From positions 150,027-214,026 of the forward strand of contig NZ_JAKZGS010000005.1 in NCBI RefSeq assembly GCF_022549695.1: a DNA stretch of 64,000 nucleotides. The letters run 5' to 3'. The first letter of the stretch is position 1; each line of letters starts with the position of its first letter. The notes under the pieces are model-generated. The model was given only the letters and a program-made list of their open reading frames with translations. It did no database searches and was not told the origin of the DNA. The DNA is from Belliella calami (GTDB taxonomy: Bacteria; Bacteroidota; Bacteroidia; Cytophagales; Cyclobacteriaceae). Positions 31,193-40,614 of this stretch are shown here, in pieces. The translations under genes were made by a program, and so were the position numbers.

Positions 31193-31570
31193 ATTCTAAT
31201 AAATTTCAGACAAAACTCAGGAAACTTTCGGAAAGTTCAAAGTTTCTTAAGTTTTATTTTAGAATATTATTTCTTCTAACTGGTATAACATTGTACCATG
31301 CAAAATAATTACTACTATTATATTTATTTGCCCAAATTTTAATCTAACATTACTCCAAAGGCAAAACTTTCAATCATATTAAAATTTAATCACAATTGTC
31401 TGAATAAATTGAGAGTGGCCAAAAAAAAGAAATAAATAAAGTAGTTATCAAAGCCAATAAATCTAAATTCTTGTGACCCAGCTAAGCCAATTAATAATTA
31501 AAAATATGACGATCTTCAAGAATCCCACTAAACATATAAATACAATACGTTATAAAGTTAATTTTGGGAA
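31193..31570. other. Divergent promoter region, TetR/RND operon and hydrolase gene
   Basis: 378 bp of AT-rich sequence between divergent genes. It must contain both promoters and a TetR operator, but I see no distinct motif, repeat or small gene. Confidence 0.4.
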
Positions 31571-32359
31571 ATGAAATACTTGAAAACTAACTTTGGAACT
31601 CTTGCATATAGAAGATATGGTCTAGGAAAAGATACTCACCTCCTATTCCATGGATTTGGACAAAATATGAAAGCTTATGACTCTTTTTTAAACTTAAGGA
31701 AAGAAGATGACACTTTTATCATCTTTGATATTTTCTATCATGGCCAAAGCAGTTGGCGATCTGTAAACCAAAAGCTGACAAAAAACATTTGGAAAGAAAT
31801 CATCATTCAGTTGATGAATGAAGAACGATTTCATTCGTTTCATTTGATCGGTTATAGCATGGGTGGAAAATTCTCATTGGTAACTTATGAATTGTTCCCA
31901 ACCCAAGTAAAATCCCTCCTGCTCATGGCTCCAGATGGGATCAAAACTGGCTTTTGGTACAATATGGCTACTTTCCCAGGAGTTCTCAATAGGATATTTA
32001 AGCATGTAGTGTTACATCCAAATAGATTCTTCAAAACAATGTCATTTCTCAATTCTCTTGGTGTTTTGGAGAGCAGTATTGTGAAATTTGTCAAATCACA
32101 GATGAAAACAAGAACCAAAAGAGCACAAGTGTATTTTACTTGGAATGTTTTCAAACCTCTTCAACCAAATCTGGGTGGAATCATCAAATCAATTCGATCC
32201 AACCGAACTCCAATTAACTTAATCACAGGTAAATTTGACAAGATGGTTACCTCTAAAAATCTAGAAAAATTCAGTTCAAAAATCCCCAGTATCATCCAAA
32301 TTGAATTAGAATGCGGACATAATGATTTGATAGAAGAAACTGTCAAGCACTTAAGTTGA
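31571..32359 (+). CDS. Alpha/beta-hydrolase fold protein
   Basis: The 262-residue protein has the alpha/beta-hydrolase core: oxyanion-hole motif HLLFHGFGQN near residue 23-32, nucleophile elbow GYSMGG with Ser96, acid in LITGKFDKM (about residue 221) and catalytic His in ECGHNDLIEE (about residue 250). The canonical triad is complete. It has no signal peptide, so the enzyme is cytoplasmic. The wide family includes esterases, thioesterases and C-C hydrolases (MenH, BioH), and the sequence does not narrow it. Single gene. Downstream are REP-like repeats rather than a gene. Confidence 0.85.
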   Translation: MKYLKTNFGTLAYRRYGLGKDTHLLFHGFGQNMKAYDSFLNLRKEDDTFIIFDIFYHGQSSWRSVNQKLTKNIWKEIIIQLMNEERFHSFHLIGYSMGGKFSLVTYELFPTQVKSLLLMAPDGIKTGFWYNMATFPGVLNRIFKHVVLHPNRFFKTMSFLNSLGVLESSIVKFVKSQMKTRTKRAQVYFTWNVFKPLQPNLGGIIKSIRSNRTPINLITGKFDKMVTSKNLEKFSSKIPSIIQIELECGHNDLIEETVKHLS

Positions 32360-32399
32360 GATTGAAGATTTTAGAAGGTTGATTTTTGAAGAAACGAGA

Positions 32400-32500
32400 G
32401 GTTAGAGGTGAGAGGCGAGAGTCACAAAACGCAAGACTCAAGATAGCCCTGAAAAGCCTGTCCCGCATCCTTATCGGGAGGCAATTGAATGGCTATCGGA
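32400..32500. repeat. Intergenic REP-like repeat cluster
   Basis: This contains a 24-bp segment (32431-32454, beginning GCAAGACTCAAGATAGCC) identical to 63631-63654, preceded in both places by GAGAGGCGAG / GTGAGGCGTT-like purine-rich sequence. A palindromic pair, ATAGCC ... GGCTAT, brackets a small hairpin (TCCCGCATCCTTATCGGGA). No coding capacity. Confidence 0.5.
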
Positions 32501-32614
32501 AATAAAGAGAAATCAAAAAAAAAGTATCAACCAAACTCAAGTTGTGAAAGAGACTTAAGTCAAACCTTAAATCGCCGATCATAACCTGAAAACATATTTG
32601 ACATTCTCCCAAAA

Positions 32615-35600
32615 CTACTTCCCGTCTTTCTTCAAACTGATTTTGTAATCATCCGGTGTACCTTTCATATTGATATTTACAAAACGGACTCTTCTATCTT
32701 GATCTCTATATACTATTGCATCTTCTTGTTCAGGATCGACTTCGCCCTTGTTTTTCCCTCCAAACAATGCTCTAAATCCCACTTGAGTGACCAAAGCAAG
32801 GGGAACTCGGATGAAGTAGTCCATATTTAGATCTAGGCTTTGGCTGCCGGAAAGCTCGATAAAACCTAAACTCGAATTGATATTCATTTTAGGAATGTTG
32901 AGAACGCCTCCTTTCAACTCAAAGGTATTACTCAAGGTATCAAATCGAACATTTTTCAGGTTTCGATCTGAAAAATAGCTTGCCATCGCATCCAATGGTG
33001 CGAAATTCACCAAACTTCCTTGGTAAACTGTCAAGTCCATTTTTGCTTCTGACTTATCAATGATCGGTGTCAAATCTGGATAAACCAAGAATTTACTCGT
33101 TATCTTTCCACTGACCTTTCCGTGAAGGTTTTCATTGATCAGATAGTCTTGACCAAAGTTCTCGAATTTGATTAAGAGCTTGTCCAAATCCAATTTGCTG
33201 GCTGCCATTTCACTGCTAAAATAAATCTCTTGGGGATTTGAACCATTGAAATATCCATTGATTCCAAGCGATCCATCGGCAATCCCAAAACCCAAAGTAT
33301 CCAGATACAAAAAATGTTGCTCGTTGGTTCTGGCTTTGGCTACGATATCCTCCAGCCAAAATGTATGGTAATTTAGTTTGTTGATATTTGCTTTAAACTC
33401 CATTTTGGAAAATGGCAATTCAAAAACATTAAATGCTTCCTGATGATTGGTATCCACTTCTATTCCCTCAAAACCCAACAAAGCATCCAAATCCAAAGCC
33501 TGCGATCTCAAATGGAAATAATTTGATTTCTCAGCTTGATCTGCGATGGAATCCTTTTCACCTAGAAAATAACCTAATTGAATTGTGAAATCGGAAATAC
33601 CCATTTTTCCCTTGAAGTTTTCCATCGTAAGATATTCATCTTCATAATGCACCCTTCCGGCAAAATCTTCCAGCTTTAATGGGTGGATTTTCATCTTGCC
33701 ATCCAAATCTTCAAGATAAAAATCAGCTGACTGGAAATTCCCTTGATAATGTAGGTCCACTTTACCTTTTAGGTTCAAATTGGAAATTACTTCATTGCTA
33801 TAGTCTTCAGGCAGATAATTGACACCATTGTAACTCAAAAGATCATTAAGCTTGAGCTGGTCAGAAACGAGATTGAAATCAAAGCTACTGTCTCCTATCT
33901 TTTCATCCTCAAACCATTTTTTGTAATTTTGAAATTTTCCAGTGAGTAAAAAATCACTTTCATCTATTTCTCCTTTGAAATCTATAACTTCCAAAAATTC
34001 ATCATGGATAAATATATCTGCATGAAAATCATGGAATTCATGTGGGTAGTTTTTAAGCTTTGCATGAAAATCTTCAATGAAAAACTCACCTTTCGGTAAA
34101 TAATCAAATCCATAAAACTCCTTACCAGTAGTCTTGAAAGCTAATTTGATTTGAAAATCCGAAATCTCTTCTACTATTCCAGCATTGATTGAATCAGAAG
34201 GTATTAACTCACTTAAATTCAAAAACTTGGATTTAGCATTTATATTTGCTTTGATCGGTAAATTATTGCCATGAAGTAAAACAGGAAAATCACTCAATTC
34301 ACCGGAAAAGGCCAAATCTGACTGTCCGATTTGAAAGCTTAAGGAATCCAAAACGACCTTGCCCCTACGCATATATGCATAACCATTTGCATTTTTGATA
34401 GGAAGGTCATAGTTAGGAATCTCAATGCTCAGGTTTTTCAGAGTCAGTTCACTTTGAAGACTTCCTTCTACACTAGAAATCGAAGTCGTGGTCAAATCCA
34501 AATCAACCAACTCATCGAAATCCATATTTAACAACACCTGTCCTTCAATTCCTTGTAATCCTTCAAATTCAAAGAAATCTCCTAAAAACCCTAGGTCTAA
34601 ATCTGCATTGACATTGATCTTCACATAAGGATCTTCAAAGTTTCTAATGGTAAGTCTACCTTGAAAAATCCCTTCGTCAGGTTTTGCATAGAAGTTCTGT
34701 AACTGAATTTCCGAAGTGCGAAGATTTCTTTCTTTACCATTTGTATAGAAACCCGAAAATCTCAATTCATCAACTTTCTTTTGGATACCGGAATTGAGGA
34801 AATAAGCATTGTCAGCACCAAATTCTACTGAAATCGCAGGACTTTGTCCGTTTCCGGCGATTCCTCTTACTGATCCAGAAAAATAAACTTCCCCTTCATT
34901 TTTGTATCGCTTGAGTGCTAGGGCTGCATCTTTAGGAAGGAATGCTGCAAAAATATTAAAATCAGGCTTTTCACCATTCAAGTTCAACTCCAAATCCAAA
35001 CCTTCTTCTACTACTTTTACTTGTCCAGCCAAACCCAGCACAGCCTCTTCTAAACGTACTTTTGATGGGGAAATCATCAGTTTTTGCAATTCTTCAAAAT
35101 AATCCAACTCCAAATCTAAATGCATCTTCTTGTCAGCAAAAAATGTATTTTCTCCATCTTGGTCCAAATCAAAAATCAAGTCAGAAACTATATCAACAAA
35201 AACATGCCCTTCTTTGATACTGAAATCCGACATCAGTTGATCGATGTGAAAGACTAAATCCTGATTGCTGTTCAAATCTGAATAAGTAATGTCAAACTTC
35301 TCCAGCACAACCCCGGAAAGATCAAAAGCAAATGCAGTTTCCTCCTCTTCCAAATTTTCTTCTTCATCTTTAATCCCTTTTGCCAATAGCAAATTGATGT
35401 CACCATTTTCAAATTTGACGATATCTAGATGACCATCAGAGATTTTTAGTTTTTTTACTTGATATTTTCCTCTGATGATATCCCAAACATTGAAACCAAT
35501 ATAAAAATCTTCGGCTTCATAGATCGGTTTATTGTCTTTGGCTTTTGAATCAAAAAATTTAATCCCTTTCAAATCAATCGAGATGTATGGAAAATTTGCA

Positions 35601-35779
35601 AATGGAGAAATATAAGAATCCTCTATTGTAATCTCCCCAATAAACTCCTTATTGATTGAAGTCAAAACATTCTGAGTCAGCTGCTTTTGCTTACTATAAA
35701 CTACCCAAATTGAGGTGGAAAACATCAAAATGGGAACCAAAAAAAACAAGGATATATATAGTACTTTTTTATTCTTCAT
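32615..35779 (-). CDS. AsmA-family envelope protein
   Basis: The 1054-residue protein is anchored by one N-terminal TM helix (residues 5-28) and otherwise consists of long runs of repeated beta-strands typical of AsmA/TamB-like bridge proteins (ITIEDSYISPFANFPYISID, then repeated L.L.G..DL units). The C-terminal block ending in VRFVNINMKGTPDDYKISL is the AsmA_2-like end often found in Bacteroidota. AsmA-like proteins span the periplasm and are thought to carry phospholipids or help outer-membrane assembly. It is a single gene, with no close partner on its strand. Family confident; exact cargo unknown. Confidence 0.85.
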   Translation of the reverse strand: MKNKKVLYISLFFLVPILMFSTSIWVVYSKQKQLTQNVLTSINKEFIGEITIEDSYISPFANFPYISIDLKGIKFFDSKAKDNKPIYEAEDFYIGFNVWDIIRGKYQVKKLKISDGHLDIVKFENGDINLLLAKGIKDEEENLEEEETAFAFDLSGVVLEKFDITYSDLNSNQDLVFHIDQLMSDFSIKEGHVFVDIVSDLIFDLDQDGENTFFADKKMHLDLELDYFEELQKLMISPSKVRLEEAVLGLAGQVKVVEEGLDLELNLNGEKPDFNIFAAFLPKDAALALKRYKNEGEVYFSGSVRGIAGNGQSPAISVEFGADNAYFLNSGIQKKVDELRFSGFYTNGKERNLRTSEIQLQNFYAKPDEGIFQGRLTIRNFEDPYVKINVNADLDLGFLGDFFEFEGLQGIEGQVLLNMDFDELVDLDLTTTSISSVEGSLQSELTLKNLSIEIPNYDLPIKNANGYAYMRRGKVVLDSLSFQIGQSDLAFSGELSDFPVLLHGNNLPIKANINAKSKFLNLSELIPSDSINAGIVEEISDFQIKLAFKTTGKEFYGFDYLPKGEFFIEDFHAKLKNYPHEFHDFHADIFIHDEFLEVIDFKGEIDESDFLLTGKFQNYKKWFEDEKIGDSSFDFNLVSDQLKLNDLLSYNGVNYLPEDYSNEVISNLNLKGKVDLHYQGNFQSADFYLEDLDGKMKIHPLKLEDFAGRVHYEDEYLTMENFKGKMGISDFTIQLGYFLGEKDSIADQAEKSNYFHLRSQALDLDALLGFEGIEVDTNHQEAFNVFELPFSKMEFKANINKLNYHTFWLEDIVAKARTNEQHFLYLDTLGFGIADGSLGINGYFNGSNPQEIYFSSEMAASKLDLDKLLIKFENFGQDYLINENLHGKVSGKITSKFLVYPDLTPIIDKSEAKMDLTVYQGSLVNFAPLDAMASYFSDRNLKNVRFDTLSNTFELKGGVLNIPKMNINSSLGFIELSGSQSLDLNMDYFIRVPLALVTQVGFRALFGGKNKGEVDPEQEDAIVYRDQDRRVRFVNINMKGTPDDYKISLKKDGK

Positions 35780-36034
35780 TTGAATTTATTTGCTCGCTTT
35801 CAAATGCAAAACTAAGTAAATGAACAAACAATCAATGTTTATTCATTTACTTAGTTTGACTCCTTGAAATTTTTAATTGATTATGCGAGAGGTTTATTGT
35901 CGCTGGTCTGAACTTCCTATCAGATAATGATCCAATACGTCAATTTGACACCTATGTCATCATAAACAACCCAATCTTCAGCTAACTTGTTCCTGAAAAA
36001 GTTCTGATCATCTAATTACTCTTAGCTCATTCTA

Positions 36035-37378
36035 TTAATAAACAGGGAATTCTTGTTCCAAGCCTTTGAAATTATCTATCATCTCCCATCTTGACTTAGC
36101 GGCATTAGGGGAGATTCTTGAGCCGGTATTTCCTGTTCTTATGTATTCCATAGCGACTTTAAACCTGGTTTCTTCACTATCTCCCCAGTTTTTGGAAGGA
36201 GCATCTGGAGCAGAAATGTTGACAGGAAATCCATCAAAGTAATCCGCTCGACCTTCGGCATTGTCTATGGCAAAAGTAATTGGGACAATTTCCACATCAT
36301 TTGCAGCTAAAGTTCTATTCAGAGAACTCAAAGGAAAAGAACCTACAGGTTTACCGAAAGTATTGTCTCCGACAAGAAACACATCCATGTAAGGATCCAA
36401 ACTATTGATCAACAATTCAGAGGCGGATGCAGACCCTCTTGCTGTTATGAAAATAATTCGGCTGAGGTTTAAATTTCCTTTCTTGGAAAAATTGACCGTT
36501 CTGTTATTGTTAGACCTCAAGGCATTGTGTCTATTTGTGTACATGACGCTGCTTGCCGCATTGGTAGGTACCAAATAATTCAAAATTTGTTCTGTCACTG
36601 CCACTGAACCTCCACCATTATATCTCAAGTCAATGATTATTTCATCAATTCCCTCTCCTATAAAGTACTCAAAAGTATCTTCTACTTCTTGGCTTCTTAC
36701 AGGATTTGTAAGGCCTGGTGTCTGACGGAAACTTTGGTAAACCCAATAGCCAATTTTTTTTCCTTCCTGCTCAATGACATCTTTATACAATACCGAATTC
36801 GTTTGGAAAGCTGATTTTGGAATGGTTGTAGTTTTTTCACTTCCATCAGGCAACTTCATTTTGAAAGTATTTGTAAAACCTATTTCATTTGGCCCCAATT
36901 GAAAATTGTAGCCATTAGCAGTTCTGTATTCTGCAATAGGCTTCCCGTTTATTTCCAATACCTGCCAACCTCTTTCCCATCCATCCACTCCAGCTGGTGA
37001 CAAATCATACACGAATGATACAAACATATTTTCTTCAGCATCAAGCGAAAATCCGAAACCATGAACACCCGAAGCTTGTCCTGTAAATGAAGCCTCAAAA
37101 GCTGCCCTTGTAGTGATGTATGAAAATCTATCTAATGGTTTGAAAATGATTCCATCGAGTAATTCTTCATTGGAATTGAATTGGCTGACATCAATATTGG
37201 TAGCCAACTCTGAATTCCAAAAATACCAATCTCTCATAGATTGAACGATCGCTTCTTTGACTACATTTTCAACTTTTACGGGATCTGGGTTTTCCTCTTC
37301 TGGGTTGCAAGCTAGGACAGTTACAAAAAGACAAAAGAGAATAATAACACGAGGGAAGTACTTGATATTCATTTGCAT
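36035..37378 (-). CDS. S41-family (C-terminal processing) protease lipoprotein
   Basis: The 447-residue protein has a lipoprotein signal (VTVLAC, Cys24) followed by a linker rich in Glu and Pro. An N-terminal helical domain (MRDWYFWNSELATNIDVSQF) leads into a PDZ-like domain (about residues 110-170) and the tail-specific protease core: IIDLRYNGGGSV, then IIFITARGSASASELLINSL with the catalytic Ser, and DNTFGKPVGSFPL. It acts at the cell envelope, cutting proteins near their C-termini. Downstream, 50 bp to its right on the same strand, sits the Dabb gene, so the two may be co-transcribed (Dabb first). Substrate unknown. Confidence 0.9.
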   Translation of the reverse strand: MQMNIKYFPRVIILFCLFVTVLACNPEEENPDPVKVENVVKEAIVQSMRDWYFWNSELATNIDVSQFNSNEELLDGIIFKPLDRFSYITTRAAFEASFTGQASGVHGFGFSLDAEENMFVSFVYDLSPAGVDGWERGWQVLEINGKPIAEYRTANGYNFQLGPNEIGFTNTFKMKLPDGSEKTTTIPKSAFQTNSVLYKDVIEQEGKKIGYWVYQSFRQTPGLTNPVRSQEVEDTFEYFIGEGIDEIIIDLRYNGGGSVAVTEQILNYLVPTNAASSVMYTNRHNALRSNNNRTVNFSKKGNLNLSRIIFITARGSASASELLINSLDPYMDVFLVGDNTFGKPVGSFPLSSLNRTLAANDVEIVPITFAIDNAEGRADYFDGFPVNISAPDAPSKNWGDSEETRFKVAMEYIRTGNTGSRISPNAAKSRWEMIDNFKGLEQEFPVY

Positions 37379-37428
37379 ATTTGGGATAATGGATACGTGC
37401 TATAAACGATAAAACTGAATCAGTTGGT

Positions 37429-37818
37429 TCAAATCATAAAATCATAAACTTTCACCTTATTCCACTTGGTAGAATTTCTTTCTATAAATTTCAGATGCAT
37501 CGGATCTACCTGATATTCACCCTGATCTTCGAGAGAATCGAAAAATAAAGTACAAGCGACCTGATAGCTGTGATCAACGACATCTCTTGCTTCAGTAGGT
37601 GCAGGCTGGCCTATAAAAAACTCTCCTACAGTAGGGCATTTTCCTAGAACAGATGCTTCTTTTAGGAAATTTTCAACATTTTCATTTTCATTCAACCAAA
37701 AAAATACTTGATGGATCATTTTTCCTTTTTTCTTCTGACTTGCCATCAATGCACCTGGTAAAGAGACTGTAGCACCAATCAAGGCTGCTTTTTTGATGAA
37801 TTTTCTTCTTGATTTCAT
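37429..37818 (-). CDS. Dabb (stress-responsive A/B barrel) protein with Tat signal
   Basis: The 129-residue protein starts with a twin-arginine export signal: KSRRKFIKKAALIG matches SRRxFLK, followed by a hydrophobic stretch and an ALMAS cleavage site. The mature part is a Dabb ferredoxin-like domain: MIHQVFFWLNENENVENFLK, FFIGQPAPTEARDVVDHSYQ and CTLFFDSLEDQGEYQVDPMH, ending WNKVKVYDFM. Dabb proteins are small dimers of mostly unknown role. Tat export implies folding or cofactor binding before export. It is divergent from the aldo/keto reductase gene (78 bp) and upstream of the S41 protease gene. Confidence 0.85.
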   Translation of the reverse strand: MKSRRKFIKKAALIGATVSLPGALMASQKKKGKMIHQVFFWLNENENVENFLKEASVLGKCPTVGEFFIGQPAPTEARDVVDHSYQVACTLFFDSLEDQGEYQVDPMHLKFIERNSTKWNKVKVYDFMI

Positions 37819-37896
37819 ATTAGATTGTTTGAAAGTTATAAATATAAAAATTTAACTTGCTCCTTGAAATTTTATAGAAAATTAAAATAACACATT

Positions 37897-38883
37897 ATGA
37901 ATTTTAGAACCTTAGGAAAGACTGGTTTTTCCATTTCAGAAGTAAGTTTGGGAACGTGGCAAGTTGGTGGTGGCTGGGGAGGAACTTTCAATCACGAGGT
38001 TGCAAATAAAATTATCCACAAGGCTATTGACCAAGGGATTAATTTCATAGATACAGCTGATGTTTATGATGCTGGATTGAGCGAAGCAGCTGTGGGCAAA
38101 GCTATCAAGGAGCGCTCGGAAAGAATATATGTTGCAACCAAGTGCGGAAGACAAATCAATCCCCATATCAATGAAGGATATACTCCCGAAGCTTTGAGAA
38201 AATACGTTGAAGCTTCATTGAAAAACATGGGATTAGAAACTTTAGACTTGATTCAGCTACATTGTCCGCCTACTCCAGTTTATCAAAGAGATGAAATTTT
38301 CGGACTTTTTGAAAGATTGAAGGAAGAAGGGAAAATTCAAAACCTTGGAGTAAGTGTAGAGAAAGTTTCTGAGGGTTTGGATGCATTGAAGTACAAAAAT
38401 GTTTGCAGTATTCAAGTGATATTTAACATGTTCAGAATGAAGCCTGCGGAGATTCTATTTGAGGAAGCAAAATTGAATAATGTAGGAATCATCGTTCGTG
38501 TTCCATTGGCTAGTGGACTCCTTACAGGAAAACTGAATTCAAATTCCACATTTGATCCTGAAGATCATAGGACTTTCAACCGTGATGGAGCTGCATTCGA
38601 CAAAGGGGAAACTTTCTCAGGAGTGCCATATGAAATAGGTCTTCAAGCAGTAGATGCACTCAAAGATATCTTCAAAGGAGATGTTTCATTGGCTTCTTGG
38701 GCATTGAAATGGATCTTGATGTTTCCCGAAGTGAGCACAGTCATCCCTGGAGCATCCCGTGAAGAACAGATAGTCTCAAATGTAAATGCAGCAAGCCTTC
38801 CACAAATCTCCTCCGAAAATCTCAAAGCAGTCCAAAAAGTATATGATGACTTGATCAAAAAAGAAGTACACCATTTGTGGTAG
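37897..38883 (+). CDS. Aldo/keto reductase
   Basis: The 328-residue protein carries the full aldo/keto reductase signature: opening LGKTGFSISEVSLGTWQVGG, then FIDTADVYDAGLSE with catalytic Asp and Tyr, VATKCGRQ with catalytic Lys, and DLIQLHCPP with catalytic His. The C-terminal NADPH-binding end is present (WILMFPEVSTVIPGASREEQ). It reduces aldehydes or ketones with NADPH in the cytoplasm; the closest subgroup appears to be the general stress/L-fucose dehydrogenase-like one, but the substrate is not readable. Single gene, divergent from Dabb. Confidence 0.92.
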   Translation: MNFRTLGKTGFSISEVSLGTWQVGGGWGGTFNHEVANKIIHKAIDQGINFIDTADVYDAGLSEAAVGKAIKERSERIYVATKCGRQINPHINEGYTPEALRKYVEASLKNMGLETLDLIQLHCPPTPVYQRDEIFGLFERLKEEGKIQNLGVSVEKVSEGLDALKYKNVCSIQVIFNMFRMKPAEILFEEAKLNNVGIIVRVPLASGLLTGKLNSNSTFDPEDHRTFNRDGAAFDKGETFSGVPYEIGLQAVDALKDIFKGDVSLASWALKWILMFPEVSTVIPGASREEQIVSNVNAASLPQISSENLKAVQKVYDDLIKKEVHHLW

Positions 38884-38896
38884 TTGTTTTGGGGGT

Positions 38897-38956
38897 TTTA
38901 GAATTTAGATTTTAGAATTTAGATTTTAGATTTTAGATTTTAGATTTTGGATTTGA
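38897..38956. repeat. Tandem heptamer tract (TTTAGAT / TTTAGAA)
   Basis: About eight imperfect copies of a 7-8-base unit (TTTAGAT, TTTAGAA, TTTTAGAT) follow the aldo/keto reductase stop. It is low complexity and likely prone to length change. Confidence 0.7.
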
Positions 38957-39005
38957 GATATGAGTGTCATGTCCTAACCCCAATGGGCCTGCCTGGCGTC
39001 AGACA

Positions 39006-39188
39006 GGGTTAAACTTTAAATAGCCTCGGGTCGCAACCCGGGGATTAATGATGATACTTCTTTAATCAATAGAAAAAAGTGTCAAGTATTTTCAGGACGT
39101 GACACAAGTTGTGAGAGTATTAAAAAACCCCGAAAGGGGTTAAACTTTAAATAGCCCCGGGTCGCATCTCGGGGATTAATGATGATAC
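39006..39188. repeat. Pair of 52-bp direct repeats with GC-rich palindromes
   Basis: Units at 39006-39057 and 39137-39188 match at 49 of 52 positions (both begin GGGTTAAACTTTAAATAGCC and end GATTAATGATGATAC). Each contains a GC-rich hairpin (CCCGGGTCGC...CGGGG), and AACCCCGAAAGGGGTT adjoins the second. These resemble Bacteroidota REP-like intergenic repeats. Confidence 0.65.
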
Positions 39189-39324
39189 AGGAAACAACAA
39201 CCCCGAAGCGGGTTGAACTCCTCTAATTGAAACAAAAAAGTGTCATTTAAATTCATAACAAGGCAATCCCTCCAATACTAAAGTCAATAAACAAATAACC
39301 TAGTAACTTAATCAACTAGTCACA

Positions 39325-40614
39325 ATGCAAAATAAATCATCAAAAAAGGTACTGATCATTACTTATTATTGGCCTCCATCTGCAGGATCGGGAGTTCAGC
39401 GATGGTTGAAATTTGCCAAATACTTACCTGAATTTGGATGGGAACCTGTGATTTTCACACCTGAAAACCCAGATTTTGACTTGAAAGATGAAGGTTTGCT
39501 CAAAGAAATCAATCCGCAACTGGAAGTAATTAAATTCCCCATCTGGGAACCATATGGATTATTCAGAAAACTGAAAAAAGAAAAATTGGCTGACACTTCC
39601 AAAGTGTTGGAAAAGAAAGAAAAATCCTTGCTAGATAAAGCTGGAATCTGGGCAAGGGCTAATTTTCTGATCCCTGATCCGAGAATTTTCTGGGTGAAAC
39701 CAGCAGTTGGATTTCTGGAAGACATTATCAAAAACAATCAGATTGATGCCATTATCACCACTGGGCCACCGCATAGCTTACATTTGATCGGTCGTAATCT
39801 CAAAAGAATAACCAAACTCCCTTGGATCGCTGACTTTAGAGATCCTTGGTCGCAGTGGGAGTTTCTTGATACCCTGCCCATGACCGCACCTGTTAGAAAA
39901 AAACACGAAGCCTTAGAGAAATCAGTTTTGGAGGAAGCTGATGCTGTCACAACCATTAGCCCAACTTTTCGGGAAGATTTGGAAAAAATAGCTGGAAAAA
40001 AGATTAAGCTGCTAACCAATGGTTTTGATCCAGATGATCTTCCGAACAATTGGTCTCTGGAAAGTCCAAAAACCGATAAAATAGAAATTGTCTATACGGG
40101 TGTGATTGATGCTATCAGAAACCCAATTCCGTTTTTGGAAGCTTTAAAGAACGTTTTTCAACAAAACCAAAAAGAAGTTATTTTGAGATTTGTTGGCAAG
40201 GTTTCTTCTACCGTTCTAGAATTTGTCAAAAAAGATATTTGGCTAAGCGAACATGTGGCTTTTGAAGGATATGTTAGTCATGAAAAAGTCTTTGATTACT
40301 ACAGAAATTCGAACTTACTGTTATTGATCTTAACTGACACAAAGAATGCGAAAGGAAATATACCTGGCAAACTCTTCGAATATATGGCAACTGGAAGGCC
40401 AGTATTGGCTCTTGGAGATGTCAATGGTGATTCTGCAAAAATATTGAACGATGCTAAAGCTGGGCAAGTATTTGCACACACTGATCAGATTGGAATTCAA
40501 GAGTTTCTAAATAAATTTGACCCTGATTCAAGTGAAGAGAAAGGAAATTCCGTAGATCAATATTCTAGAAAAAATTTGACAAAAACGTTGGTAAAAACCC
40601 TAAATGAAATCTAA
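39325..40614 (+). CDS. Glycosyltransferase family 4-like protein
   Basis: The 429-residue protein has a GT-B fold. The N-terminal Rossmann domain opens KKVLIITYYWPPSAGSGVQR with the Gly-rich acceptor loop. The C-terminal donor domain includes IVYTGVIDAIRNPIPFLEAL, the Glu-bearing motif GNIPGKLFEYMATGRPVLAL and DVNGDSAKIL. Such enzymes transfer a nucleotide-activated sugar to a glycan or lipid carrier at the inner face of the membrane. Its last 11 bases overlap the aminotransferase gene, so the two work in the same pathway, plausibly making an amino-sugar-containing surface glycan. Donor and acceptor are unknown. Confidence 0.88.
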   Translation: MQNKSSKKVLIITYYWPPSAGSGVQRWLKFAKYLPEFGWEPVIFTPENPDFDLKDEGLLKEINPQLEVIKFPIWEPYGLFRKLKKEKLADTSKVLEKKEKSLLDKAGIWARANFLIPDPRIFWVKPAVGFLEDIIKNNQIDAIITTGPPHSLHLIGRNLKRITKLPWIADFRDPWSQWEFLDTLPMTAPVRKKHEALEKSVLEEADAVTTISPTFREDLEKIAGKKIKLLTNGFDPDDLPNNWSLESPKTDKIEIVYTGVIDAIRNPIPFLEALKNVFQQNQKEVILRFVGKVSSTVLEFVKKDIWLSEHVAFEGYVSHEKVFDYYRNSNLLLLILTDTKNAKGNIPGKLFEYMATGRPVLALGDVNGDSAKILNDAKAGQVFAHTDQIGIQEFLNKFDPDSSEEKGNSVDQYSRKNLTKTLVKTLNEI

